A DNA stretch of 40,330 nt. Source: Candidatus Zixiibacteriota bacterium. GTDB taxonomy: Bacteria; Zixibacteria; MSB-5A5; GN15; FEB-12. Position 1 is the stretch's first letter, and each line of letters opens with the position of its first letter. The stretch covers positions 1 through 40,330 of the forward strand of contig JAFGNW010000031.1 in assembly GCA_016926795.1 (NCBI GenBank). Direction: 5' to 3'. The notes below the pieces were generated by a model. The model was given only the letters and a program-made list of their open reading frames with translations. It was not told the DNA's origin and searched no databases. Shown here one piece after another: positions 7,507 through 16,369 of the stretch. The translations under genes and the position numbers were made by a program.

Positions 7507-7525
7507 ACTCTTAATATTGATAATT

Positions 7526-9742
7526 CTATTTGCGGTCTAAAATATCGGTGATAGCCTTCTGGACCGGTGAATTTTTGAAAAATATTTTTTGCGTGGTGGA
7601 CATATTGTCCTGGTAGTTCTTTATGCTCGACAGGGACTTATCATCGCCGAGCTTACCCAGAGCTTTAATTATAGCCAATCGGAGTTCATCTTTGGAAATT
7701 CGGCCACCGGTGATATTTGACAGTTCTTCCGGGTCTTCGAGAAGCCGGGTCAAAAAGGTGCCGGCATCCCGACCGCCGAGCTTTCCGAGCACGGCGACAA
7801 TACGCGGGGCATCGGCAGGATTGCGTTTGGCGATATCTATTAATAAGGGTGTCGTTTCCTGGTTACCGACAATACCGATGGCGTTGATAGCACTGGTACG
7901 TATTTCCTGTACGGGGTCCTCGGCCATGAGAATTAGCAGGTCGATAGCTTCCTCGCCGGAGATTTTTTCCAGGGCGGCGACTATTTCGCGCCGAACCCGG
8001 ACATCGTTATCGGCGATTCGCAACCGAAGCGGTACCAGGCCTTCCTCATCGCGAAGCGACCCCAGCACGAAAATGGAATTGCGCACCACGTACCATTTGT
8101 TGTCGGGCAGTTCATGGCGGTCAACATCCCGGTCGAACCAGGTATCGTCCATTATGATGCGCGAGAAGACGCGCAGCGAAGCCTTACCCAGTTCCGCAAG
8201 GATACGCAGCGACTGCTGGCGAATCTGGCGAATCGGGTGAGAAATTATTTGCGACAGGGCAAAAGCTATTTCCTCCGAACCGATAGCTATCAAGACATCC
8301 CGGATATAATTGGCGGTTTCATGGTTGCCCTTAATCATGGTGTTTATTAATTGATCGATGATATCCTTCCGGTTAATACTTTCGAAGGCTTTCTTCACGG
8401 TCATGGAATCATAGATAGTGACACCTTTGCTGATCTGGCGCCGCATGGCCATATTGCCAGTCAATTTGGCCATCAGGTCAAAACGTTCCTCGCGGCGGCA
8501 TTTCTCGAAAAGCTGCCAGATGAATTCCGAGTATTCATAAGTCTCGCGTTTGGTCGCCAGGCGGGTGACGACATCGTTAACGAGGCTGTCGAAAAGGCTG
8601 CGGTCGATATCGGCTTTGAGCTGCTCGGTGATATTCAAGAGAATGCCCAGTGCTTTCTGGCGATACTGGGGGTCGGCGTTGCTCATGTAATCCATCAGAT
8701 GGCAGACCACTTCGCTGGCCTTACCCTGCTGGCCGGTTTTCAAAAGCCGATAGAAAGCATCGGTAAATTCCTCGGAATCGTGACCTTCGCTGTCGGGCGC
8801 GAAATATTCCTCCAGCAAACCGTCGATACGATTTCGCGAACTGATTCTGATTTTACCCGTTTCCGTCTGGTGTTCGTCAAGCCCCCCCTGGTCGATAATC
8901 CTTTGTTTGATGACGCCGTCAAGTTGCTCGACAATTCTCTCCCGGTCGGGGTGACCGGAAATTAACTTGAAGATCGAGGTAATCATACTGAAAGCCGCAG
9001 CTTTTTTACCCTCTTCGAACTCGGAATTAACCCGTTCAGCCAGCTCGGAGAGAATAGTCCTGATTTTATCGGACTGTATGACAGCCACTTTTTCCGGCAG
9101 GAGATAAGTGATTATTTCCGGGTGGAAATCGACAAATTTTTCCGTCAGGTAGTCCGGGTCAGCCTCTACAAAACTCACCAGGATCCTGATATCCTCACCC
9201 AGCTGGTCCAGGCAGAACTTTTTGACGGAGAAATCTCCCTCGACATCACCCCGGTACAATTTCCAGTTTTCGAAAAGCTGAAAAGCATGGGGCGAGTTGA
9301 CCTGAATGGTGTCGATACCTTTTTCTTCGAGAAAACGACTCAGTTGATAATAAGGGTCGCGCGGACTTACTCGACGGACGAATTGTTCGACGAATGCGGT
9401 CAGGTTTTCACGGGTCATATCCCGGTCGAACAACAGGGCGTTGATATCGCGCAGCTGCATAAACTGGATAATGTGGCCGTTGAAGACGGTGTCTTTCAGG
9501 CGAATATTGAGCAGGTAGAGGTTTCCCTGCTGAATATTGAAGTTAATGTATCTTTTGAAATAAAATATTTTGCCGAAATGGAAATACGGTTTGTCGAGCG
9601 CCTTGTCCGAGACCGGGTGTCCGGGGCCGTAGATAGACACTTTTTTGCAGGCCATGGCCAGTTCCCGCACCAGGGAATGGGCCATATCGCTGAGATTGGT
9701 TTTCAGGATAGCTTCATTGATCGGTTTGGATAGGTTTGTCAT
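7526..9742 (-). CDS. HEAT-repeat protein with an unrecognised N-terminal domain
   Basis: A 738-residue protein without signal peptide or membrane segment, so probably cytoplasmic. The C-terminal half (about 480-735) carries repeated helical pairs with HEAT/PBS-lyase signatures such as DNDVRVRREIVAALEKI, DPVQEIRTSAINAIGIV and ELRLAIIKALGKLGDDKSL. Such solenoids bind other proteins. The N-terminal part (about 1-330) is not a family I can name; it contains KKVSIYGPGHP at 33-43, a phrase seen in some bacterial signalling proteins. The gene overlaps the BamB-like gene by 29 bp and has its own GGAGAG before the ATG, so translation is probably coupled to an outer-membrane operon. A scaffold or regulatory role is inference only. 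Confidence 0.85.
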   Translation of the reverse strand: MTNLSKPINEAILKTNLSDMAHSLVRELAMACKKVSIYGPGHPVSDKALDKPYFHFGKIFYFKRYINFNIQQGNLYLLNIRLKDTVFNGHIIQFMQLRDINALLFDRDMTRENLTAFVEQFVRRVSPRDPYYQLSRFLEEKGIDTIQVNSPHAFQLFENWKLYRGDVEGDFSVKKFCLDQLGEDIRILVSFVEADPDYLTEKFVDFHPEIITYLLPEKVAVIQSDKIRTILSELAERVNSEFEEGKKAAAFSMITSIFKLISGHPDRERIVEQLDGVIKQRIIDQGGLDEHQTETGKIRISSRNRIDGLLEEYFAPDSEGHDSEEFTDAFYRLLKTGQQGKASEVVCHLMDYMSNADPQYRQKALGILLNITEQLKADIDRSLFDSLVNDVVTRLATKRETYEYSEFIWQLFEKCRREERFDLMAKLTGNMAMRRQISKGVTIYDSMTVKKAFESINRKDIIDQLINTMIKGNHETANYIRDVLIAIGSEEIAFALSQIISHPIRQIRQQSLRILAELGKASLRVFSRIIMDDTWFDRDVDRHELPDNKWYVVRNSIFVLGSLRDEEGLVPLRLRIADNDVRVRREIVAALEKISGEEAIDLLILMAEDPVQEIRTSAINAIGIVGNQETTPLLIDIAKRNPADAPRIVAVLGKLGGRDAGTFLTRLLEDPEELSNITGGRISKDELRLAIIKALGKLGDDKSLSSIKNYQDNMSTTQKIFFKNSPVQKAITDILDRK

Positions 9743-10874
9743 TTTTCTCTCCGAAACAAATTATTTTTCCCTTCTGGGTGACTGCGAACACCCGCCGCCC
9801 GTCGGTAACCGGCGCCAAAGCTATTGCCCCGGTCAACTGCCTTTCGTCCACCGGTGAGCCGTCCGAGGCTTTCAGCACAAACAGTTTCCCCGTCATGGTG
9901 CCGGCGATGACGAATTCGCCGACGGCAATCGGGGAAGCCTTGATTACCTCGCCGGTTTCAAAACGCCACAGCTCGCGTCCGGAGGCAGCTTCCAGAGCCA
10001 CCAGGCCGCCGCCGCTGTGCCCTATAAACAGCCTCTCCCCCGCCAGTACCGGGGAATTCCAGATTGGTCCGGAGAGTTTAACCTGCCAGACGGATCGGCC
10101 GTCAACGGGGTCATACGCGCTGACATGGCCCGTAATATCCGCGGCATAAACCAGCTTGTCCGCGATAACCGGACTGGCCAGCGGTCCGGGAGCTTCGATA
10201 CGATAAAGCTCGCGACCATTGGTTGCCGAAAGGACGTAAAGCTTACCGTCGACTCCGGGCTGAAAAAGCTTCCCGTCCCGGTAAGAAACCGGGGCGACAA
10301 TTCTGCCTTCAGTATCAGCCTGCCAGAGCAGTCGGCCGTCGACGATATCAAAAGCGGCTATTAAGCCTTCCCCGGAACTGATAATTAAGCTGTTTTCTAA
10401 TATTATCGACCCGGCAGCGGCATCCTTTACATGCCGTTTCCAGAGCAAATGATTATTTAACAGGTTGATACAGCGAAGATAATCCTTCCGGGGGGCAAGG
10501 GAATAATATGCCAGAGAGTCTTTTATAACCAAACCGGTTTGGGGTATCCCTTTGCATTTAAGTTTGCCGAGATACTCACCGGTAAATATATCGTAATACC
10601 TTATTTTTTTCTTGGTATCGGGATAAACCAGGATATTGTAATAAATCGTTACCGGCCCGGCCGGTTTGCCGGTTGTCGAGGTTTCCCAGAGAATATTCAG
10701 CTTACCGTTGAAAGAACCGTTTTCAAGCGTTCCGGAAGCTGCCCGGTCACCGTGATAGAAAGGCCAGGCTGAAGGCTGCTCCATAGCCTCATGTTTCAGC
10801 CGATAATTACTACTACAGCCAAAAGCCAGTAACAGCACCAGAAGAAGAGTGGGTACAATTATCCGTTCAGCCAT
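9714..10874 (-). CDS. BamB-like beta-propeller lipoprotein (PQQ repeats)
   Basis: From the ATG at 10874 the protein has 386 residues. It begins with a lipoprotein signal peptide, MAERIIVPTLLLVLLLAFGC, with the lipid-bearing cysteine at 20. The rest is an eight-bladed-type PQQ propeller with repeats such as GKLYVLSATNGRELYRIEAP, GHVSAYDPVDGRSVWQV, GGLVALEAASGRELWRFETG and GKLFVLKASDGS. This matches BamB, the BAM accessory lipoprotein, and similar quinoprotein-like propellers. Start choice: an ATG four codons upstream exists, but the chosen ATG overlaps the stop of the barrel gene as TAATG and leaves an ideal signal peptide. The pairing with a BamA-like barrel supports an outer-membrane role. 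Residues for true PQQ binding were not identified. Confidence 0.85.
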   Translation of the reverse strand: MAERIIVPTLLLVLLLAFGCSSNYRLKHEAMEQPSAWPFYHGDRAASGTLENGSFNGKLNILWETSTTGKPAGPVTIYYNILVYPDTKKKIRYYDIFTGEYLGKLKCKGIPQTGLVIKDSLAYYSLAPRKDYLRCINLLNNHLLWKRHVKDAAAGSIILENSLIISSGEGLIAAFDIVDGRLLWQADTEGRIVAPVSYRDGKLFQPGVDGKLYVLSATNGRELYRIEAPGPLASPVIADKLVYAADITGHVSAYDPVDGRSVWQVKLSGPIWNSPVLAGERLFIGHSGGGLVALEAASGRELWRFETGEVIKASPIAVGEFVIAGTMTGKLFVLKASDGSPVDERQLTGAIALAPVTDGRRVFAVTQKGKIICFGEKNDKPIQTDQ

Positions 10875-13681
10875 TAAAAATTCCACCCGAAAAAGAAGTC
10901 AAAATCGGTTGCGGAGCTGATGGTTTCGAAATCGGTAGTCCGGCTGAAATCGAAGCGCAGAAGAACCACATAACCCAGACTGACCCGGAAACCAGCCCCG
11001 AAGGAGCCGTAGAACTGGTCGAACTGATCATCCCAGGCCGAGCCGAGGTCGAAGAAAAGAGCCCCGCGAATACCCCGGAAACCCAGCCCGCCGACCGGGA
11101 AATCAATCAGCAAATCATCGATAAGCGGGAACCGGAGTTCGTTGGAGACGAACAGGACGTTGCGGTTATAAAAAGCCCGGCGGTCAAACCCTCGAAAAGA
11201 CCAGCTGCCGCCGAGATAGATACGCTGGGGTTCGATTCCGGCCGAGGTATAGCCGAAAAGACGATTGGCAAAAGCCGAATACTGGCCCAGCCGCAGGTAA
11301 TGCCTTATATCGACCATAGCCAGCCGGTTGTAATTGCGGGTATCGCTTATGGAACTGGTCAAACCCAGCGACAGGTTGTACCTGCAGCCCTCGATAGGTC
11401 CGGAAATATCCCAGATAGAGTTGTCGTAAACCCAGCGGATATAATTGGTCATCAGAAATCCTTCCCGGTCAACCTGGCCGTAACGCCGGTCCTTGTTATA
11501 GTAGCGGGCGAAAGTGCTGAACTCGAGCCGTTGGAATTTCGACAGGGGGTAACTTAACAACGTCAGCAACCCGGCCTGTCGTTCATCGTAATACTGGTCG
11601 TAATCATTATAATATTCGTCGAACAGGTGAAAGGCCCCCAGCCCCCAGTTGACTCTCCTCTCCTTGTTGATATAAGTCAGGCCGAAGTTGGTCGAGGAAA
11701 GAAAATCGTCCTTGGTATCGGCGTTGTTGGCCAGCAGAAAATAAAAAGCATGATTGCCGAGCATATCTGATACGGCCGCCTGGAAACCGCCGATAGAGCC
11801 GTAAACCGGGTCGTAGGCTATCGATGACTGGGCGATATCAAAAGAAAATTCGGGGTTGTATTTAATAGTCGTTTCGTAATATTTCATATCGATAAGCTGC
11901 GGTTTCCAGCTGCTGATTGCCGCCGGCGGTGGCTGCTCGACTGCGACCGGATGGTTTTCCAGTTCCATCTGAAAAATCTGAAACGACATATCCTGATAGC
12001 CGGTATAGGTGAGGTGTCGACCGTCGGAAGTCAGGCGGGGGTCGAAAACTCCGGTGACATAAGTTGATTGCCGGGTCAAAACGCCGTCGTTGTCGAGGTA
12101 ATAAAGGTTAAAAGTTCCCTCGCGATTGGAACTGAAATAAAAACCGTTATCGACCGGTTCTGGTGTCTGGTCCATAAACTGACCGAAAGTGAGCTGGGTG
12201 ACGGTGCGTCCGGCGAGCTCAAGTTTGAATATGTTCAAGGCTCCCTCGCTGCCGCCGGCGCCCCGGTCCGAGGAGAAATAAATCGCCCGGCCATCATGGG
12301 AAAAGGCCGGGTCAACATCATAATAAAAGTCGTCGGTGACGGCCTGAAAAGTACCTTTCGTAATATCCAGAATATACAGGTTCGCCAACCCGACTTTCTT
12401 AACCCCGGTAAAGACCACCTGCTTTCCGTCGGGCGACAGGCGCGGGGAACGAATCGCCACCAGATCATCGAAATCATATTGCTTCGTAATTTTACCCGCG
12501 TTTAAATCATAAATATAAATGACATCGTTCTCTTTCGACTTGGAAACGAAAACTATCAACCCGGAATCGTTGGCGTCGATGCCGGAACGGGTCAGGTAGA
12601 GCGACTCGAATCTGGCGGAGCGTTCCCCTTTGAGTAAGGTCTTAATACCTTTTTGCTCTTTCAATCGCGGCTTCATGTAGATTCCGGAATAACCCCGACG
12701 GTTGGCCTTGTAAACCAGCCAGTCAGCCGTACCGTGTCCGTCGTCCCATTGCACGGGCACTCCCTTGAGGGCAAAACCGCCCCGGGTCAATTGCTCCGAT
12801 TCCATTTTGGGCAGGTCCAGTTCCCCCAGTTCGGGAAAATATTTCTTCTTCAGGTAATACTGCCATTTGCGGGACAGTTCGATGATATTATCCCCGAGAG
12901 TGATTTCTATTATATCATCAAAGTTTTTCCCTTTGTGCCAATTTTCGAACAACAGTGTCAGTTTATCGGGACCGTAATAATCATCGATGAAGGCGCAAAC
13001 CGACTGCCCCAGCTTGTACAAGAAATAAGAACCGTTATAGATATACAGGTGGGATACGGGCACCAGGCGGTCGTTGAGGACCATATCTTTGATAAACATG
13101 TCGGCGTCGGTATCCCAGCCTTCCGACCAGAACTCGGCTATACCTTCGATAAACCACAGCGGCGGGTAGGGAAAACGAAGGCGCGCCTGGCGGCTGAAGG
13201 TATCTTCGAGCTTGGAAAAAGTAAAGACGTGCACCAGTTCGTGCTTGATGACATGGTAAAACTCGAAATAGGAGCCATGAAACGGCACTGCTACCCGACC
13301 CTTCATGAATTCGGTAAAACCGCCCACCGATTCGGGAATCAGGCTGGGCAGGATATTGGTCTGGGAAAAATAACTCGAAGCGGAATAAATAATAAGAGGT
13401 ATGCTCTTGTTGACTTCATGGTTGAATTTCACCGATAGTGAGTCGTACATATTCTCGGCAATACGGGCAGCGATGCGGGCAACTTCGGCTTCTTCCTCGT
13501 AAAAATATATCTTGAAATGCTCGCTCTCCATCACCTGCCATTCGAAATCGGTGTACTGGACCTTGTTGCGGCCGAAATAATACTGCCCGGAAGCCGTTTC
13601 AAAACTCACCAGGAGCAAAAGAAAGCCGACCAAAAACCCGAGCGGGCGAGCTGATAAATATTTTATACGAAAGCACTTCAT
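10874..13681 (-). CDS. Gluzincin-like peptidase / TolB-type propeller / BamA-like barrel fusion protein
   Basis: A large secreted outer-membrane protein, about 935 residues from the chosen ATG (an upstream ATG at 13744 would add 21). Domains in order: a signal peptide (MKCFRIKYLS... ending near FETASG), a peptidase-MA-like gluzincin domain with HELVH and, 28 residues further, the third-ligand motif EGIAE (168-172 and 200-204 counted from the upstream ATG), a PD40/TolB propeller (about 380-610; e.g. SPRLSPDGKQVVFTG, DPAFSHDGRAIYFSSDRG), and a C-terminal Omp85/BamA-type barrel (about 680-956) ending in the aromatic signal FFFGWNF. No POTRA domains are apparent. The zinc ligands look intact, so proteolysis is possible but unproven. 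The stop codon overlaps the next start (TAATG). The start is uncertain because neither ATG has a strong ribosome site. Confidence 0.85.
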   Translation of the reverse strand: MKCFRIKYLSARPLGFLVGFLLLLVSFETASGQYYFGRNKVQYTDFEWQVMESEHFKIYFYEEEAEVARIAARIAENMYDSLSVKFNHEVNKSIPLIIYSASSYFSQTNILPSLIPESVGGFTEFMKGRVAVPFHGSYFEFYHVIKHELVHVFTFSKLEDTFSRQARLRFPYPPLWFIEGIAEFWSEGWDTDADMFIKDMVLNDRLVPVSHLYIYNGSYFLYKLGQSVCAFIDDYYGPDKLTLLFENWHKGKNFDDIIEITLGDNIIELSRKWQYYLKKKYFPELGELDLPKMESEQLTRGGFALKGVPVQWDDGHGTADWLVYKANRRGYSGIYMKPRLKEQKGIKTLLKGERSARFESLYLTRSGIDANDSGLIVFVSKSKENDVIYIYDLNAGKITKQYDFDDLVAIRSPRLSPDGKQVVFTGVKKVGLANLYILDITKGTFQAVTDDFYYDVDPAFSHDGRAIYFSSDRGAGGSEGALNIFKLELAGRTVTQLTFGQFMDQTPEPVDNGFYFSSNREGTFNLYYLDNDGVLTRQSTYVTGVFDPRLTSDGRHLTYTGYQDMSFQIFQMELENHPVAVEQPPPAAISSWKPQLIDMKYYETTIKYNPEFSFDIAQSSIAYDPVYGSIGGFQAAVSDMLGNHAFYFLLANNADTKDDFLSSTNFGLTYINKERRVNWGLGAFHLFDEYYNDYDQYYDERQAGLLTLLSYPLSKFQRLEFSTFARYYNKDRRYGQVDREGFLMTNYIRWVYDNSIWDISGPIEGCRYNLSLGLTSSISDTRNYNRLAMVDIRHYLRLGQYSAFANRLFGYTSAGIEPQRIYLGGSWSFRGFDRRAFYNRNVLFVSNELRFPLIDDLLIDFPVGGLGFRGIRGALFFDLGSAWDDQFDQFYGSFGAGFRVSLGYVVLLRFDFSRTTDFETISSATDFDFFFGWNF

Positions 13682-13800
13682 CTTCAAAACCAGGTAACAT
13701 ATACCTCTATTTAATATAAACGATTTTCGACGGGGCATATCCATAAAATTAATATAAAAAACAATATCTTATAATTCGGTCATTTTCGCATAAAGTTAAG

Positions 13801-14790
13801 TCACTGGACAATGCCGGTTTCAAGGCCGCAATTCCGGCACTTCCCTCCCCGCACTCCTTCCGTTACAGTGTGATAACCGCTTCTCCGCACCAGCAAATAC
13901 CCGCATTCGGGACAGTAAGAATTGGAACCGTCCGGCAGTGCGACATTGCCGAGAAAAACATATTTTAGTTTCTTCCGGGCGATATCCTGTGCTTTAAGCA
14001 GGGTATCCGATGGTGTGGCGCCGGTATTCATCCGGTAATTGGGAAAATAAGCCGAAAAATGCAGCGGTATTCTATCCGACAGCGAGGCGATGAAATTGAC
14101 CAGTTCGCTCAATTCTTCCTCGGAATCATTTTTACCGGGGATTACCAGGTTGGTAATCTCAAGGTGCATATCGCTTTCGGCCATGCGTTTGATATTGTCG
14201 AGCACCGGCCGCAATTTACCTTTGCAGATTTTCCGATAAAACTCCGGACGCATCGATTTCAAATCGATATTGGCGGCGTCAAGCAACGGCAGGAGTTCCT
14301 CCAGCGGCTCCGGGCTTATATAACCGTTGGAAACCAGCACCGTCTTAAGACCTTCCCGTCGCAAAAGCGGGGCGGTATCCAGGATATATTCGTACCACAT
14401 CAACGGTTCGGTATAGGTATAAGCGACCCCGATGGAATTGTGACCTAAGGCGGTTTCGACTAGTTTCTCCGGCGACACATAAAAAGTAGAGGTTTTTCTC
14501 TGAGAGATAGTCCAGTTCTGGCAGTGCAGGCATTGAAAATTACAGCTGTTCGGCCCGGTGGAAAGAATATCCGCGCCCGGGTAAAAATGGTAGAGAGGTT
14601 TTTTCTCAATCGGGTCAACCGCCAGGGTAACCAGTTCACCATAGTTGTCTGTCACCAGTTCACCGCCGCGATTGAATCGGCTTTTGCAAATACCCTTTTG
14701 TTCGTCCCGCAAGCGGCAGTTGAAAGGACACAGGTGACAGATAACCCGGTTATCCGGTCGTTTTTCGTAATGTGCCGCCTCTTTTATCAT
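13801..14790 (-). CDS. amrS: AmmeMemoRadiSam-system radical SAM enzyme AmrS
   Basis: A 329-residue radical SAM protein of the PflA-like group. The SAM-cluster motif CNFQCLHC (CxxxCxxC) is at 83-90. The N-terminal cysteine set CHLCPFNCRL...GICKSR (18-35) and the phrases DPIEKKPLYHFYPG and GVAYTYTEPLMWYEY are typical of AmrS. The C-terminus is a zinc-ribbon-like segment with CPECG and CRNCG. The reaction of AmrS is not established. The family is named for its linkage with AMMECR1 and Memo proteins, neither of which is in this window. It starts one base after the stop of the heptosyltransferase-GmhB gene, so it is the last gene of the uppP unit. A pyruvate formate-lyase activase role is unlikely, as no glycyl radical enzyme is nearby. 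Confidence 0.9.
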   Translation of the reverse strand: MIKEAAHYEKRPDNRVICHLCPFNCRLRDEQKGICKSRFNRGGELVTDNYGELVTLAVDPIEKKPLYHFYPGADILSTGPNSCNFQCLHCQNWTISQRKTSTFYVSPEKLVETALGHNSIGVAYTYTEPLMWYEYILDTAPLLRREGLKTVLVSNGYISPEPLEELLPLLDAANIDLKSMRPEFYRKICKGKLRPVLDNIKRMAESDMHLEITNLVIPGKNDSEEELSELVNFIASLSDRIPLHFSAYFPNYRMNTGATPSDTLLKAQDIARKKLKYVFLGNVALPDGSNSYCPECGYLLVRRSGYHTVTEGVRGGKCRNCGLETGIVQ

Positions 14791-14791
14791 G

Positions 14792-16369
14792 TCATCTCTC
14801 TTTTACTATATATTTTACGGCCTCGAGGAGATTATCAAAAGCGATATTTTTATCATTTATAAGGGAAATTTTTATTTTCCGCTCGGTCTGGCAGCCGTAG
14901 CCCGTTCTTACCAGAAAGGAGTCAACTCCCAAAACTCGCCCCAGGTTAATATCCTTGAAGGTATCCCCGATAACCGCGGAGCGCCTTAAATCGACTCCCA
15001 GCGCCCTGGCGGCTTCTTCCGGCAGGCCGGCAGAGGGTTTGCGGCAACGACATTCATAAGCAAACTCACTGACCGTACCTTCGGGATGATGCGGACAATA
15101 ATAGAGACCGTCGATTTCAATCCCCTCAGCGCTGAGCATCTCCAGCAGGCGGGCGTTCATTTTTTCGACACTTTCAAGGCTGAAAAAGCCCCGCGCCACT
15201 CCCGATTGATTGGACACGATGATAATTTTAAAACCGTTTTCACGGGCTAATCTCAACGCTTCCATGGCCCGCGTTTCAAACTCGATTTTAGCTGGGTCGG
15301 ACAGGTAATCCTTATCGACAATGACGGTGCCGTCGCGGTCGATAAACAGGGCCGGATATTTATTTATGCCCGATTGCAGTATCTCGGCGGCCTGCTCGAA
15401 GACCGTTTCCGGTTCGATACGGGTGAAACAGAATCGTTTCTCCCGGTAACAGGGTTTTTTCCCGTGCAACGAGCAGGGGCGGCAGGGTTCGTCAACTTCG
15501 ACCACCCGGTCAAACAGCCCCCGGGGGGCAAAACCCAGCACGGGATGGGTCGGCCCGAAAACGGCCAGGGTGGGTGTGCCCACGGCCGATGAAAGGTGGG
15601 CCAGACCGGAATCGTTGGCTATGGTCAGTTCCGATTGTGCAATAATCTCTTTCAATTCCTCGACCGGGTAATCAACCAACTCAAAAAAGTCTTCTGCGGG
15701 CAGCCGCTCTTCGAGACTGGTTTTACCCATATCAGGGTTCAATACCGACCAGATAATTTTATAACCGAATTCCTCGTGCAGCTTGTAAGCCACCTCGGCG
15801 AAATTGTCAAGCCCCCACTGTTTGTTGGCATGCGCCGCACCGGGCGCAAAAAAGACATATTTATTTCCAGAAACAAACGATATCGAGTTGATTACCTTCT
15901 TCCGGCTGGTTCTGATAACCGGACGGCGGGCAAAGACCTTTCCTCCCAGCTGCCTGACAACATCGTTGTACAGGTCAATCGTATGCGGCCAGGACAGAGG
16001 AATTTGTTTCTTGCGAACGATATTAACCCGTTCCAGGCGCCGTTTGGGATATACCACGCAGTGATTTGAGGTAACCATTTTCCCGGCCAGCCAGGAACGG
16101 AAATTACCGTGTAAATCGACTATAGTGTCAAAATTATAATTATCCAGCCGGTTGAGCAGGCGGTAATATTCGAGAGTTCCGGCGTTATCCGTCAGGCTGA
16201 CAATTTCATCAATCCCGTCGAACATCGCCACCAGGTTTTTAAACCGCTCTTTGGTGAGGAATACAATGTGACTTTCGGGAAAATTTATTTTCAGATTCAG
16301 AATACAGGCCGAGGCCAGGATGATATCCCCTAGAGAGCTGAACCGGACAATTAAAAATTTCCTCTTCAT
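14792..16369 (-). CDS. Fusion of ADP-heptose heptosyltransferase (GT9) and heptose bisphosphate phosphatase (GmhB, HAD)
   Basis: A 525-residue fusion of two lipopolysaccharide-core functions. Residues 1-335 are a GT9 heptosyltransferase: start MKRKFLIVRFSSLGDIILAS, sugar-nucleotide motif NDSGLAHLSSAVGTP (252-266), and the late cysteine cluster CRPCS...CYREKRFC. Residues 339-525 are a HAD phosphatase of the GmhB type: nucleophile loop FIDRDGTV (D344, D346), VSNQSGVARG, the zinc ligands of CPHHPEG...ECRCRKP (C425 to C442), and GDTFKDI. GmhB dephosphorylates D-glycero-D-manno-heptose 1,7-bisphosphate on the way to ADP-heptose, the GT9 donor. Start choice: the ATG inside TGATG that overlaps the uppP stop; an upstream in-frame ATG would overlap uppP by 43 bp. 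Histidinol-phosphatase activity is an alternative for the HAD half. Confidence 0.92.
   Translation of the reverse strand: MKRKFLIVRFSSLGDIILASACILNLKINFPESHIVFLTKERFKNLVAMFDGIDEIVSLTDNAGTLEYYRLLNRLDNYNFDTIVDLHGNFRSWLAGKMVTSNHCVVYPKRRLERVNIVRKKQIPLSWPHTIDLYNDVVRQLGGKVFARRPVIRTSRKKVINSISFVSGNKYVFFAPGAAHANKQWGLDNFAEVAYKLHEEFGYKIIWSVLNPDMGKTSLEERLPAEDFFELVDYPVEELKEIIAQSELTIANDSGLAHLSSAVGTPTLAVFGPTHPVLGFAPRGLFDRVVEVDEPCRPCSLHGKKPCYREKRFCFTRIEPETVFEQAAEILQSGINKYPALFIDRDGTVIVDKDYLSDPAKIEFETRAMEALRLARENGFKIIIVSNQSGVARGFFSLESVEKMNARLLEMLSAEGIEIDGLYYCPHHPEGTVSEFAYECRCRKPSAGLPEEAARALGVDLRRSAVIGDTFKDINLGRVLGVDSFLVRTGYGCQTERKIKISLINDKNIAFDNLLEAVKYIVKER

Noticed and set aside
7470-7520. CIRCE heat-shock operator (TTAGCACTC-N9-GAGTGCTAA) upstream of hsp20
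   Set aside because: The palindrome with GCCTTAATGAC arms only resembles half of CIRCE and fits better as the terminator of the HEAT gene.
10872-10886. ATG at 10886 as the start of the BamB-like lipoprotein
   Set aside because: It adds MEFL before an otherwise ideal lipoprotein signal; the TAATG overlap with the upstream stop favours 10874.
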